Below, one piece after another: positions 1-10,873 of a stretch of DNA of 64,000 nt. Made by a program: the position numbers and the translations under genes. Position 1 is the first letter of the stretch. Every line of letters starts with the position of its first letter. The stretch is from contig JBANSL010000009.1 of the NCBI GenBank assembly GCA_037127255.1, positions 29,084,475-29,148,474 on the forward strand, read 5' to 3'. The DNA comes from Persicaria tinctoria. Lineage: Eukaryota > Streptophyta > Magnoliopsida > Caryophyllales > Polygonaceae. The notes under the pieces were generated by a model. The model did no database searches and was not told the DNA's origin. It saw only the letters and a list, made by a program, of their open reading frames with translations.

Positions 1-231
1 AACGGTTTCTTGACTCCTGATGACTCTCTGTTATATATATATATATATATATATAATTGAAATCAATCTCGCATATAGAGATACAACATTATAGGACAAA
101 GGAAGAGGCCAATGATATCTAATGAATTATACGAAGGTGTAGGCTATGTAGGTCATATCATACATAAGCATATACTTCTTCCCGTTGCTAAAATATGTCA
201 TTTTAACTACTTGTATAAATTTTAAAGAAAT

Positions 232-233
<2 letters not shown>

Positions 234-308
<75 letters not shown>
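234..308. repeat. (AT)n microsatellite
   Basis: This is an uninterrupted AT dinucleotide run of about 75 bp. A shorter run lies at 32-55. It abuts the left target duplication of the MITE at 317. Confidence 0.95.
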
Positions 309-310
<2 letters not shown>

Positions 311-316
311 CATTTA

Positions 317-717
317 CAGTGGCGGATCTTCGTACAATTAGTTGAGGGGGCTGAAAATTAAATTCTAATTTTTTTTCCGAATGTGTAGTTAGAATAAAAA
401 CATAAATCGTATATACTTTATTTCATAATTTTCAAATATTTTAATATAGCATACTAATTTGAAGGTTTCGGGTTTAATTATAGCATTAATTATTAAGTTA
501 CGCTGTTTAACAAACGATAATTACGATAGAAGTATATCAGTTAGGTAAATGATATCAAAGTTCAATCTTTAAATGTTTATAACTTTTTAGTCGGGTGTCG
601 GATTTGAGCTTATAATATATCAAATCGAAGCTAATGACGAGAAGAACATATATATTAAATTTTATTTTTGATTGGGGGGCGACTGCCATCCCTAGTCCTT
701 TAAAGGATTTGCCTCTT
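317..717. mobile_element. decayed hAT-like MITE
   Basis: The left end reads CAGTGGCGGATCT, a common start for non-autonomous plant hAT elements. The reverse complement of the right end (AAGAGGCAAATCC) matches it at 8 of 13 positions. The flanks are near-identical 8-mers, ATCATTTA at 309-316 and CTCATTTA at 718-725, consistent with an old 8-bp hAT target duplication. There is no coding capacity. The call rests on weak terminal similarity plus the flanking repeat, so it is moderate. Confidence 0.5.
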
Positions 718-725
718 CTCATTTA

Positions 726-1915
726 TGATATTATACTCCGTATTACATTTTACTTTATAAAAAAACTACAACTACCAATTGATCTATTTTTTTTTATTAG
801 GTAAAAATTCGAGGTCAGACAAAGCTGAACCTCGAAGGCCGACAAGTCGGCAGACGGATAACCGTCATAAACAAATATAAAATACAAAGATTGTGCAAAA
901 TACAGGCAACAACTCTACACAAGCGAAATTAAACACAACTAAACCAACCAAGACGAGGTCGTAGACGACGAACGAAGCCAAGCACCACCCATAAGCAGCA
1001 CCCAATTGATATATTAATCATTATTAGGACGTTTAATATTCTCAAATAATACTATATTTTGCAGAATGAATAAAGTATTTAGAAGTTATAAGCTCCGATG
1101 TAGTGGTAGATCTTAAAAAAAAAAATTAGATGAATTGATTATAAAATTATCATCCAAATTTTTTACTAGTCATTTCATTTTTAGAAAAAAAATCAAAGAA
1201 AAACTGAAAAATATAATTGAATAAATTTTTATAAATTATATATTTAAAAAAAAGCTGAAAAAAATCTCCTAAATTATTAAGGTGCCTCACGAACACAAAT
1301 GACAAACCTACTTGTCTGCTTTAAAGGGTGAATGCTTGCAGGGCTATCTCCCGTTTATACTCTTTTGAGTGTGGCCCTCAATAATTCATGTGCACGAAAG
1401 CTATGTCCACAAGATAAGAAAACCAAACTCCAACAAGTTACCTAAGCTTGTTCACCCATGAGTTCACTCGTGTGTCATCAAATCATTATACATTTATACT
1501 GCTCATATACTCTAGGTGTGCATTAAATGTAATTTCCCTTTTAGTAATGCAACTAGAGAGGTAATCGGATGAGTTAGATTAGTTTTGGGTCCGATCAATT
1601 AGTTTCAGGGGATTATTTTGGGTTTTGAATGTTTAATAGCTCAGTCAATTGAGTTATTTTAATTCAAATATGATATGTGTTTTGTATTTTGGTTATTTTG
1701 GGTTCGTGTATGTTTTAGATCGGGTGTGTCTTGGGTTTTGAAGATTTCAGGTCGGGTGGTTTTTACATCGGATAGTATTTGGTGGTTTTTGCATCGGGTA
1801 GGATTTGGGATATTCCTTTTTCGGGATTTGAACTACTTAGAGTTCGAATCGAATCAAGTGTCAAATGGAAAAAAAAAAGATGATAAAATTTTGGTATTTG
1901 GAGCTTGGATTTTCG
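726..1915. other. AT-rich intergenic DNA
   Basis: I see no gene. The block at about 795-1010 (GTCAGACAAAGCTGAACCTCG and the palindromic CCGACAAGTCGGC) is less AT-rich and resembles a dispersed repeat, possibly an antisense LINE 3' end, but I cannot place it. An 83-codon ORF at 1675-1926 has low-complexity composition and no recognisable domain. Confidence 0.5.
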
Positions 1916-1920
1916 GGTTG

Positions 1921-2156
1921 TATTGATTCACAGATCAAGCAGAAGCTACACAGATTAAGAACACTCAAGAACACTCAGAAGAAAAAAGGGACAAAAACAT
2001 AACTCTCATATACCGAAGTTGATTGCTTTGTAAAACAAGTATCAATACATTCCGAGTTTGCTATTTGCTCAGAGTTTGTTACATTCTAATAGATTTCATG
2101 AGCTTCCTCTAACTAATACTCCAGCTCAACACATGTTGAATCACTTGGATCCAACA
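1921..2156 (-). repeat. Copia-A 3' LTR
   Basis: This 236-bp LTR is collinear with 7254-7596 apart from scattered substitutions and the microsatellite block present only in the other LTR. It starts, on the minus strand, with TGTTGGATCC directly after the polypurine tract. Confidence 0.93.
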
Positions 2157-2163
2157 CTCCCCC

Positions 2164-4778
2164 TCAAGTTATGAGTTTGAACATGTTCAGAACTCCTAAC
2201 TTGTTCATCATCTTCTCATAGATCTTCTGTGTTATAGTCTCAGTAAAAATGTGTACTGGCTGCTCCTTGGTAGGAATATAGCCTAGAGTAATTTCATTAC
2301 TTAGAACCTTGTTTCTCACAATGTGGCAATCACCTTCAATGTGTTCTGTCTTCTCATGAAACACTGAATTTTTTCCTATGTGTATGGTTGACTGATTATC
2401 ACAATGAAGCTCCACAAATTCTATGTTCACTCCTAAGTTATGCAACAGTTTCACAAGCCATGTAACTTCACAACAGGTCATAGCAATAGATATGTATTCT
2501 GACTCAGCAGTAGACATTGCCACATATGTTTGCTTTTTGGTCCTCCAAGAGATCAATGATTTTCCCAGCAAAATGCAGAATCCAGTGAGTGACTTTCTAG
2601 TCATTGGACAACTCTGCTAGTCTGCATCACAAAAGGCTCTCAACTGCAGTTTAGATTCCCTTGCAAGCAGTAAACCTTGTCCTGGTGCCTTCTTGAGATA
2701 CCTCAACACGTGCTTTGCTACTTGCCAATCATAACCGGTGGGTGAATGCATAAATTGACTCAGCATTTGAACTGCATAACACATGTCAGGTCGTGTAATG
2801 GTTAGGTAGATTAATTTCCCAACCAATCTTCTATAAGTGATAGGATCCACTCCTTCTCAGTTTCCTTCTATGACCAACTTCATTCTGGGATCAAGAGGAG
2901 TAGCAACAGGCTTAACATCAGTCATTCATGCTTCAGGAAGTAATTCCAATGCGTACTTCCTTTGATTCAAGAAAATTCCTTTGTCACTTCTATCAATTTC
3001 TATGCCCATAAAATATCTCAACTCACCTAGCTCCTTCATCTGAAAATGCTTATGCAGATGAGCCTTGAGTTGAGCTATATATGTCTCATCATTTCCTATG
3101 ATGATCATATCATCTACATATACTAACAAAGTTGTGATACTCTTTTCGTACTTCTTGACAAACAAAGAGTAGTCTGCCTCAGCTTGCTCATATCCTGCAA
3201 CTCTTACAACTTCTGAGAATTTTGCAAATCATTGTCTTAGAGCTTGTTTAAGACCATACGATGATTTCTGTAGTTTGCACACCACATCAAACTGATGTTC
3301 CACACCCTGAAACTCCCCCTGAACATCATACTGGACTGTCTTGAGATGATAATAGGCATATGGTAATTCCATAAACACTTCTTCCTCTAGATCACCATGC
3401 AAGAAAGCATTAGTGACATCCAGCTGAGAGATATGTCAGTTCTGCACAGCAACCACTGCTAGAATAGTTCTCACATATATCATTTTTGCAACAGGTGCAA
3501 AAGTTTCACTATAGTCAATGCCCTCCACTTGACTAAAACCTTGAGCCACTAGCCGAGCTTTATGCCTATCCAGACTTCCATCATCTTTCAGCTTGAGTTT
3601 AAAGAACCATTTGCAAGTGACAACTGACTGATGCTTGGGACGAGGCACCAATGACCAAGTATTCGTCCTTTCAAGAGCAATCAATTCAGTAATCATAGCT
3701 TGGCACCATTCTTTGCAGTGTAGAGCTTTTTTCACAATAGATGGCTCAGTTAGTGATGCAATATTGGTAATGAATGTGTTGTAGACAAAGGGACAAGAGG
3801 TATAAGAAACAAATGAAGAAATAGGATAAGGGGAGGTGAACTTACTGTTAGAAGAGGTGCTTGCGGAGATAAAGACATTTGGGATGGTACACACGTAGTC
3901 CTTCAACCATGATGGTGGTTTAACAAATCTGGTTGGGTGTCTAATTTCAGGTGATGAAGGTGGTGGTGGTGGTGGTGGTTGAGTATCCAAGGGTGCAGGT
4001 ATTGGAAGTTCTTCAAATGTTGGTGGGATAGGAGAGGGAGAATAATCAGCTAGAGTCTCAGTTGTGGTGACTGGATTTAGAGATAAATGTGTAGGTGTAC
4101 TTGAAGGCACAATGGGAGTGAAAGGCCAGTCATCCACATAAGGTTGTTGTGATTGAGATGGTATAGAAACAGAAGGTGGAATGTTTGACAGAGATGCAGA
4201 AGCAAAAGGGAAGAAGTCCTCTACAAACTGTACATCTCTACTAACATAACATTTTTGAGTTTGTAAATTGTAGACCTTATAGCCTTTAAAACCGTATGGA
4301 TATCCCAAGAAAACACAAGGATTTGACCTAGGTTCAAAATTCTTGTGATGTTGAAAGGCAGTTGACATGTAACAAAGACAACCAAAAACCTTTAGTCTAG
4401 AGTAATCAGGTGAAGAGCTAAATAAGACCTCATAGGGTGATTTGTTTTGAAAAAGAGGAATTGGTAGTCTATTTATAAGAAAAGTAGCAGTCAAAATACA
4501 ACCCCTCACCAGGCGAGCCGCCCGGTGATGTGGTACGTAGTGGGTTTAGTACGCTCCGCCAAAACGGCTCTGAAACAAACAAAAAGGTGTGTGCCGCACT
4601 CACGAGGGAATGCCAGTGATATACTGGAGGAAGGTGGGGATGACGTCAAGTCCGCATGGCCCTTATGGGCTGGGCCACACACGTGCTACAATGGCAATTA
4701 CAATGGGAAGCAAGGCTGTAAGGCGGAGCGAATCCGGAAAGATTGCCTCACTTCGGATCGTTCTCTGCAACTCGAGAA

Positions 4779-4828
<50 letters not shown>

Positions 4829-4987
4829 TGTACCCGGGCCCTGTACACACCGCCCGTCACACCCTGGGAATTGGTTTCGCCCGAAGCATCGGACCAATGA
4901 TCACCCATGACTTCTGTGTACCACTAGTGCCACAAAGGCTTTTGGTGGTCTTATTGGCGCATACCACGGTGGGGTCTTCGACTGGGG

Positions 4988-5021
<34 letters not shown>

Positions 5022-5965
5022 TGGCTGGATTATATATGCTTCCTCTCAACTCGACCATTCTGTTGAGGGGTTGCAGTACATGAGCTCTCATGTTGAATGC
5101 CTTTTGAAAGTAGAAAATTAAGCATATCAGTGTTGACAAATTTAGTACCCTGATCAGTTCTCAAAATGTTAACTTTTGTATCAAATTGATTTTCCATTTT
5201 CAAAATGAACTGCTGTAAGACAAGTGCAGTTTCAGATTTTTGAGTGAGCAAATGAGCCCAAACACTGATACTTTTGTCATCTATAATTGTTAAGAACTAT
5301 GTTTTGCCATTGTAAGTTGGAGTTTCATAAGGACCCCAAAGATCACAATGTACAAGCTCAAAAACTCTTTTATAGCATGAGATGTACTAGTGTAGAAACT
5401 GTTTCTTGTTTGCTTTGCAATAGGAAAACTAAACATGAAAGGTCTGAATTTTTATTCATATCAAGTGTAATGCAAGGTACATGTAATAGTTTTTCAATAG
5501 GGGCATGGCCTAGCCTGAGATGCCACAAGGCATTAGAATCAGACTTACAATGGGAATGAGGCAAAAACATAGGTAGAATAGGACTATTTGCACAGAATTT
5601 GGTATGATCTTCATCAATTTTTTGAGACTCTTCAATCAGACTAGGGATGTCAGCTTCAGAAACCAAGTGGTACAACCCATCAATGTCCCTACCAGTGCAA
5701 TGTTCCTCTTCTTTACAGGGTCCTGGATAAGGCACATCAAAGATCTGAGATTAATGTGAAAATGTGGAGTTCTCATCAAGGTACTTAGAGAGATCAAGTT
5801 AAGTTTGAAATCAGGTATGTAAAGCACATTGTGCAGAGTCAAAGAGGGTGTTAGATGAGCAGTACCAGAGTGAGTAATGGTACTTGTATGGCCATCAGGA
5901 AATTGTATCTTGGAGGGAGGAATCATAGGGCCAATGTTTGTTAGATGTTTGAGATCACACGTCAT
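2164..5965 (-). pseudogene. Copia-A pol (protease, integrase, RT, RNase H), broken
   Basis: Read on the minus strand, the order is protease flank and GAG-pre-integrase (5370-5965, with the HLRLGH motif), then integrase core (5032-5369, ending in the PQQNGRVERKH motif). Next come the mitochondrial insert (4506-5031), the rest of integrase and the start of RT (3436-4505), RT with an intact YVDD (2926-3165), and RNase H (2164-2604). Stops or frame changes separate every block. On either side of the insert the integrase lacks about 22 residues that homologous elements, including Copia-C in this window, have between ERKH and the conserved LTAT segment. Host DNA was therefore lost when the insert arrived. 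Confidence 0.9.
4506..5031 (+). pseudogene. rrn18: nuclear copy of the 3' third of mitochondrial 18S rRNA (NUMT)
   Basis: The segment carries universal small-subunit rRNA landmarks in order: GGATGACGTCAAGTCCGCAT, then CACACGTGCTACAATGGCAA, GTACACACCGCCCGTCAC and GAAGTCGTAACAAGGTAGCC. It ends at GGGGAACCTGTGGCTGGATT. The GGGGAACCTGTGGC ending and the long helix-44 insertion are those of plant mitochondrial 18S rRNA. Plastid 16S ends differently, with GTACTGGAAGGTGCGGC. It is truncated at the 5' side and stops at or within a base or two of the usual mature 3' end. It lies antisense to the Copia element that hosts it. It is not a functional gene. The left edge is approximate because the first 20 bases could belong to either side. 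Confidence 0.95.
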
Positions 5966-5996
5966 GTGATAATTTGCACCACTATCTAAGAGCCAA

Positions 5997-7088
5997 CTAT
6001 CTGTTAGAGAAGTAACTACACCACAAAAAAAAAGTACCTGCTAGATTCACATCATGATGCTTGTCGGTCTGAGGTTGGTTCATGGCATTCAGAAGGGAGA
6101 TCATCATCCTTTGCTGGTTCAATGTGAGATTCTGAAACAGGTTTGGCTGTGTCTCATGAGCTTTATCAGTAGTGGCAGCAACATTTGCCCTATAGTTTGT
6201 GCTCCCAGATCCTGATTTCTTGCTATCAACATTGTAAGTTTGGCCAGGCTTTTGTGGCTTGTACTTACTCTTGGAATGCCAGCTTGGATACCCCATTACT
6301 TCCCAACATTTATCAGACGGATGGTTTCCATTACAGTGTGTGCACTTTCTCTTCCTGGGTTAATTTCCATCACCGTCTTTCTTGTTGAACATAGCTGTAA
6401 CATCTGGTGATTTAGCACTTGTCTCAGGCTTCTTGTTGCTGGTCTCATCCTGCACCAACAGAGAATGAGCATAACTGGCAGTTGGTACAGGTGAGCTTAA
6501 CAAGAACTGCCTTCTTGGAACATCATATTGCTCATTCAACCCCATGAGAAATTTCATTAATTTCTCTTCATTCTCTGCAACTTCAATTCTTGAATTCATA
6601 TTACATTCACACTTGCTACATGTGCAACGAATTGGAGGACAAAGATTTGCCTATTGTTACCAAGTTCCCTTGAGTTTGGTGAAGTATTCGGTGATTCCTA
6701 TATTCTTCTGCTCACACTCCTACAATTCCTTCTTGATATGAAACAGAAGTAGACCATTTTTCTGACCAAAACTTTCATGAAGATCATCCCACATGACCTT
6801 TGCTGAAACAAATTCATCAAGAGTTGTGTATATCTCCTTTGATACAGTGTTCAGAATCCAAGAACACACCATATCATCTCCCCTATTCCACAGAGATGAA
6901 TTTTCAGCAGTTTCAACTAAAGATCCATCAACAAAACCTAGTTTGTTCTTAACGGACAATCCTTTCATCACAGCTTTCTTCCATCGACAAAAATTCTCAC
7001 ATGTAAGCTGAATTGTGGTGAGAATGATACCTGATTTGTCGGATGGATGAATGAATAAAGGATTATGCAGGTCCATTGCTGAAATCAC
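5997..7088 (-). pseudogene. Copia-A gag, broken
   Basis: The N-terminal block (6720-7088) starts at the first ATG after the PBS. It has the gag-polypeptide-of-Copia signature: an LHNPLFIHPSD start, a W in FCRWKKAV, and KNKLGFVDGS. A stop at 6720 interrupts it. The frame resumes at 6360-6599 with the KLMKFLMGLNEQYD segment typical of Copia gag, and again at 5997-6296. A zinc-knuckle remnant lies near 6320-6350. The protein would form the capsid of the virus-like particle. This copy could not do so. Confidence 0.85.
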
Positions 7089-7253
7089 ATCACTTTGACG
7101 GCGATCTATCCTTTCTCCAGATCTATTTCTGTTCTATTCGTTAAGCGTCATGGATGCTTGAATGATTTGACAGAGAAAATGAAATCAAACACAACAATTG
7201 GATGCGGAAGGTTGAAGATTACTGATCGATGACAATCGCTTGCTCTGATACCA

Positions 7254-7434
7254 TATTGATTCAGAGATCAAGCAAGAGCTACAGAGATTAAGATCACTCA
7301 AGAACACTCAGAAGAAAGAAAGGGAGAAAACAGAACTCTCATATACCGAAGTTGATTGCTTTGTAAAAAAAGTTTCAATACATTCTGAGTTGGTTATGTA
7401 TAGCTCAACACACACACACGCACGCACGCACGAA

Positions 7435-7494
<60 letters not shown>

Positions 7495-7596
7495 AGTACC
7501 TAGCATGCTCAGAGTTTGTTACATTCTAACAGATTTTATGAGCTTCCTCTAACTAACACTCCGGCTCAACACATGTTGAATCACTTGGATCCAACA
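7254..7596 (-). repeat. Copia-A 5' LTR
   Basis: This LTR is 343 bp against 236 bp for its partner. Almost all the difference is an expanded CA/CGCA microsatellite plus a few adjoining bases (about 7400-7510). The PBS TGGTATCAGAGC follows with no spacer. Confidence 0.93.
7407..7493. repeat. compound (CA)n/(CGCA)n microsatellite
   Basis: The tract alternates CACACA and CGCACGCA blocks and lies inside the Copia-A 5' LTR. It is absent from the 3' LTR, so it arose after integration. On the minus strand it creates a spurious Cys-Val ORF. Confidence 0.97.
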
Positions 7597-7601
7597 GGTT
7601 G

Positions 7602-7933
7602 GGTAGAATCGCTATTTTATATATGGTTAGACTTGGTTATTGCCCATTATGTATCAATAATATGAGTCATAAATGTTAGGTGTGTGTACATGTGAAACAA
7701 GAAATCATATATCGGAAATTGGAAGGGTTCCAAGCTAGGATACAAGTAGGTGGGCTCAATGTTTGAAAAGGCGAAGCCCATAGGCGCTTAAGCAGGCTTA
7801 AGCCCAAGGCGCACCGGATGCATCTTGCCTTGGCCAAGACGCACCAATGTGGAAAAGCCCACCCAAAGCGCCCAAGCGCAGCTTAATCCATAAGTGAATT
7901 AAAGCCCAAAGCTATGGGCTTTTCTGGTTTTTT
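7602..7933. other. short intergenic spacer between two elements
   Basis: There is no gene. The stretch at 7765-7910 is rich in AGGCGC/GCGCCTAAGC-type repeats and in GGGCTTAAGCCC palindromes, of a kind found dispersed in plant genomes. The pre-insertion site of SIRE-1 can be read by joining 7938 to 16802. Confidence 0.4.
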
Positions 7934-7938
7934 AATTT

Positions 7939-8090
7939 TGATAACTCCCTCCCTTGATGAAAATTGGAATAGATGTTTCAAAGGCTTTGACATGATATTT
8001 GTGTCAAAGGCCTTGGAGCATTAACAGTTGATGAAATACAAAACCTATCTTATTATTCGTATATTATTTTATCTTATTATATACTTCCAT

Positions 8091-8185
<95 letters not shown>

Positions 8186-9015
8186 TGACTAACCATTTCA
8201 GGAAGTATATTCGAGATTACATCCTTCCTTATACATGTTGAGGAGATCAATTCAAAATAGATCATGACGTTTCAAAGTATCTATAAATAGAAGATTGAAG
8301 ATCATGACTGATTGGAAAGAGCCGTTGGAGATCTGGTGTTGAAGATCCTCATGCTCCATGCTATTATATAAAGGAAAGGAAGGAGAAGACAGATGATACA
8401 AGTGCTACACACGAGCTTTCATTCATTCAAGCGATATGTCTTCCAAGTGTCTCTCTCCTAAGCGCTCAAGAGTTTGTTGTTTATTTCAAAGCCTTTGAGA
8501 GTCACTGTGAGCTTATATGATATATTTATTTCAAGTGTTACTCGAGAGTTTACAACTCGGGAAGTTGCACTAGGCTATTGATTTGCGAGAGTTAGAGGAT
8601 TGTACTAGATAGCAGAGAGAGGTGGGGCTCTTCTAGATTGGTCTAGGACTCCAAGGGAACGTGAGTTGACTAGATTGCAATTGTATAGGAGAGAGGCTTC
8701 TCGGTGAGCTATTAGGATCCTAAGCTAAGCATTCAATAAAGCCTTTGAATCCTAGGGTTGTGGAAGAACCCTAGGCGGGGACGTAGGCCAAGTTGCGCTG
8801 AACCTCGTAAACAATTACTCGTGTTCTTTACTTATTGCTTTACCTTATTTCCGCACTTGGTTCGAATTGTTTAACTTTGTGATTCAGGTTTATCTCAAAG
8901 GTTTTGGTACAAGCTCCAAAAGTCTTGAGACTTTCAGCGAAAAACGGGCATACTCTATTCAACCCCCCTTCTAGAGTATTTCTTATTACATTGTTTTTAT
9001 ATTATTGAACCTTCA
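7939..9015 (+). repeat. SIRE-1 5' LTR
   Basis: The LTR is 1077 bp with TG...CA ends. It contains a TATA box at 8365-8372 and an AATAAA at 8735-8740 that can delimit the R region. An (AT)n tract at 8095-8182 makes it 70 bp longer than the 3' LTR, where the same tract is about 14 bp. Confidence 0.96.
8365..8372 (+). promoter_or_regulatory. TATA box of SIRE-1 LTR promoter
   Basis: TATATAAA is followed by a purine-rich stretch. The same motif is at 16146-16153 in the 3' LTR, and on the minus strand near 61713-61725 in SIRE-2. Its place upstream of AATAAA fits a U3 promoter. Activity is inferred. Confidence 0.6.
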
Positions 9016-9017
9016 AT

Positions 9018-9029
9018 TGGTATCAGAGC
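9018..9029 (+). other. SIRE-1 primer binding site
   Basis: TGGTATCAGAGC is complementary to the 3' end of plant initiator tRNA-Met, the usual Copia primer. It sits two bases after the LTR end, as in SIRE-2 (complement at 61056-61067). Confidence 0.9.
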
Positions 9030-9073
9030 TTTACTCACTGCTGTTGATCTAACAATCTTGTGAGTTTTCGATC

Positions 9074-10873
9074 ATGTCTGGTGAAGCAAGCGGAGGATTT
9101 GCAGAGGGAAGGTCTACCATTAGACCACCACTCTTTGTAGGAAACAACTTCGTCCACTGGAGGTCCTTGATGAAAATGTTCATTATAGATCAAGATCTGG
9201 AACTTTGGAACATTATAGAGAATGGTCCGAAGGTTCCAGTGAAAGACGGGCCAAATGGAACCAAAGTCGAGAAGACCGAGGCTGAATACATCCAAGCGGA
9301 TCTTGAACTCGTCTCCAAAAACTACAGGGCTATTAACTTACTTTATTGTGGACTTAGCACTGACGAGTTTAACCGTATTTCATCTTGTAGGTCAGCTAAA
9401 GAGATTTGGGACAAGCTGGTCGTCGCCTATGAAGGAACCAGCCAAGTGAAAGACACCAAGATCAGTATCTTCCTTCGAAAGTATGAGCTTTTCAAAATGA
9501 AGCCTGATGAGTCTATCAAGGCCATGTTCACATGATTCACGGAAATCACCAACAACCTTGACTCTCTCGGCAAGAGCTTTACGAACGTTGAGAAAGTTAG
9601 GAAGATATTGAGGTGCCTCCCAAAAGACAAATGGGGTCCGAAAGTGACAGCCATAGAAGAAGCCCAGAATCTCACCACTCTACCCCTTGATGACTTGCTT
9701 GGGAAGCTGATCACACATGAGATGATTCTCAATGAGGACGATGGAGAACTTCCAATAAGCACTAAGAACCTGGCGCTCAAGTCTAAGAAGGATGAGCCCA
9801 AAGATGTGTCTGATTCGGATGATGAGGAAGATGATGAGGATGATCCCTTCGATCTCATTACAAGGGGTCTTTCTCGAATCCTCAAGATGAAGAAGCAATT
9901 CAACAACAAAGATGGATCAGAGTCTTCTAAATTTCGAGGTAAGTCTCAATACAACAAATATGACAAGAAGACTAAACCTTTGTCTTGTTTTGAATGTGGT
10001 AAAACAGACCATCTAGTGAAAGATTGCCCTCAAAAGGAGAAGAGACAGCTCAAGAAGAGTGATAGATGGAAAACGAAAGCCATGGTGGCAACTTGGAGCG
10101 ACTCTGACTCAAATTCCGATGATGAAAAGCCCAACCTTTGTCTCATGGCCACAGGAGATGAATCCCATGATGAGCAACTCGAGGTAACTGTAAGAGCGCT
10201 CATGGCAAGTCCAAAAGAGGTACTATCAGAATTCATTTCTAATATGATTGCCAATGAAGAGAAACTTATTGCCCAGACTAACACTCTTATCAAGAAAACC
10301 GTGGACCAGGAAAGAACTATTGAAGAACTGTCTAGGCGGGTCAAAAGTCTTGAAACTTCTTATTCAGGTCTTGACATTAAAGTCAAGACTCTTGACTCAG
10401 AGAAATCTGAACTCAAGCAAGATCTCTCGTCTCTGAGAAGTGAACATCATGACTTAGAGAACGAGAAGATCTCCCTGAATAATAAGATTCAAGACCAACA
10501 GACAGTCCTCATAAGTTTTACCAAATCCAAGGGCACTCTTGATAGGATGTTGGGTGAGCAACAAAATTCTCTAAACAGAAGTGGTATTGGTTACAACCCG
10601 AGGTTTTTAAAGAAGCAATACATTACCACTTTTGTTAAGGCAAAAGGAAGCAGAACCTCTCCTATATGTCACCACTGTGCGAGAAAGGGACATGTAAGAG
10701 AGACCTGCCCCTATAGAAGAAAGGATCCTCATATTATTCGCAATACATTTCCTATTCACTTGAGAAAAGAACGGATAACACAAGTTTGGGTCCCCAAAGG
10801 CACTATTTTACCAAATATGGTTTATCCCAATAAAGGATCTAAATTTTCTCACTGGTCTAGCCACAAAGGTTGA
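9074..10873 (+). pseudogene. SIRE-1 gag, one nonsense codon
   Basis: The frame runs 600 codons from the ATG just after the PBS, with a single internal TGA at 9533-9535 where SIRE-2 encodes Arg (CGA to TGA, a CpG transition). The N-terminal UBN2-type gag domain is followed by an acidic Ser/Asp/Glu linker. A first CCHC knuckle (CFECGKTDHLVKDC) begins near 9990. A coiled-coil region (about 10230-10560) precedes a second CCHC knuckle (CHHCARKGHVRETC) near 10670. The final codon overlaps the pol start as TGATG. Gag would package element RNA in the cytoplasm. Without readthrough this copy gives only a 153-residue N-terminal piece. Confidence 0.92.

Larger units (their letters stand above)
1921..7596 (-). 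mobile_element. Copia-A LTR retrotransposon, defective, carrying a mitochondrial insert
   Basis: This is a structurally complete Ty1/Copia element on the minus strand. Its LTRs are at 7254-7596 (5') and 1921-2156 (3'), and the direct duplication GGTTG lies at 1916-1920 and 7597-7601. The LTR begins TGTTGGATCC and ends CAATA. It is followed directly by the PBS TGGTATCAGAGC (complement at 7242-7253). A polypurine tract (TTGAGGGGGAG on the minus strand) adjoins the 3' LTR at 2157-2167. The internal order gag, protease, integrase, RT, RNase H is that of Copia. The reading frame is broken many times and the integrase contains 526 bp of mitochondrial rRNA, so the copy is dead. Confidence 0.95.

Noticed and set aside
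1675..1926. 83-codon ORF as a small host gene
   Set aside because: Low-complexity Trp/Phe/Gly-rich translation of T/G-rich DNA that ends inside the Copia-A LTR.
4525..4998. 157-codon ORF on the plus strand
   Set aside because: It lies wholly inside the mitochondrial rRNA fragment. The structural RNA match explains it.
4506..5031. Plastid origin of the rRNA fragment
   Set aside because: The 3' end (GGGGAACCTGTGGC) and helix-44 length are those of mitochondrial 18S, not plastid 16S.
7308..7493. Cys/Val-repeat ORF
   Set aside because: Translation of a CA/CGCA microsatellite.
9018..9029. tRNA gene signal
   Set aside because: TGGTATCAGAGC sites are retrotransposon PBSs. No cloverleaf or tRNA gene was found anywhere in the window.
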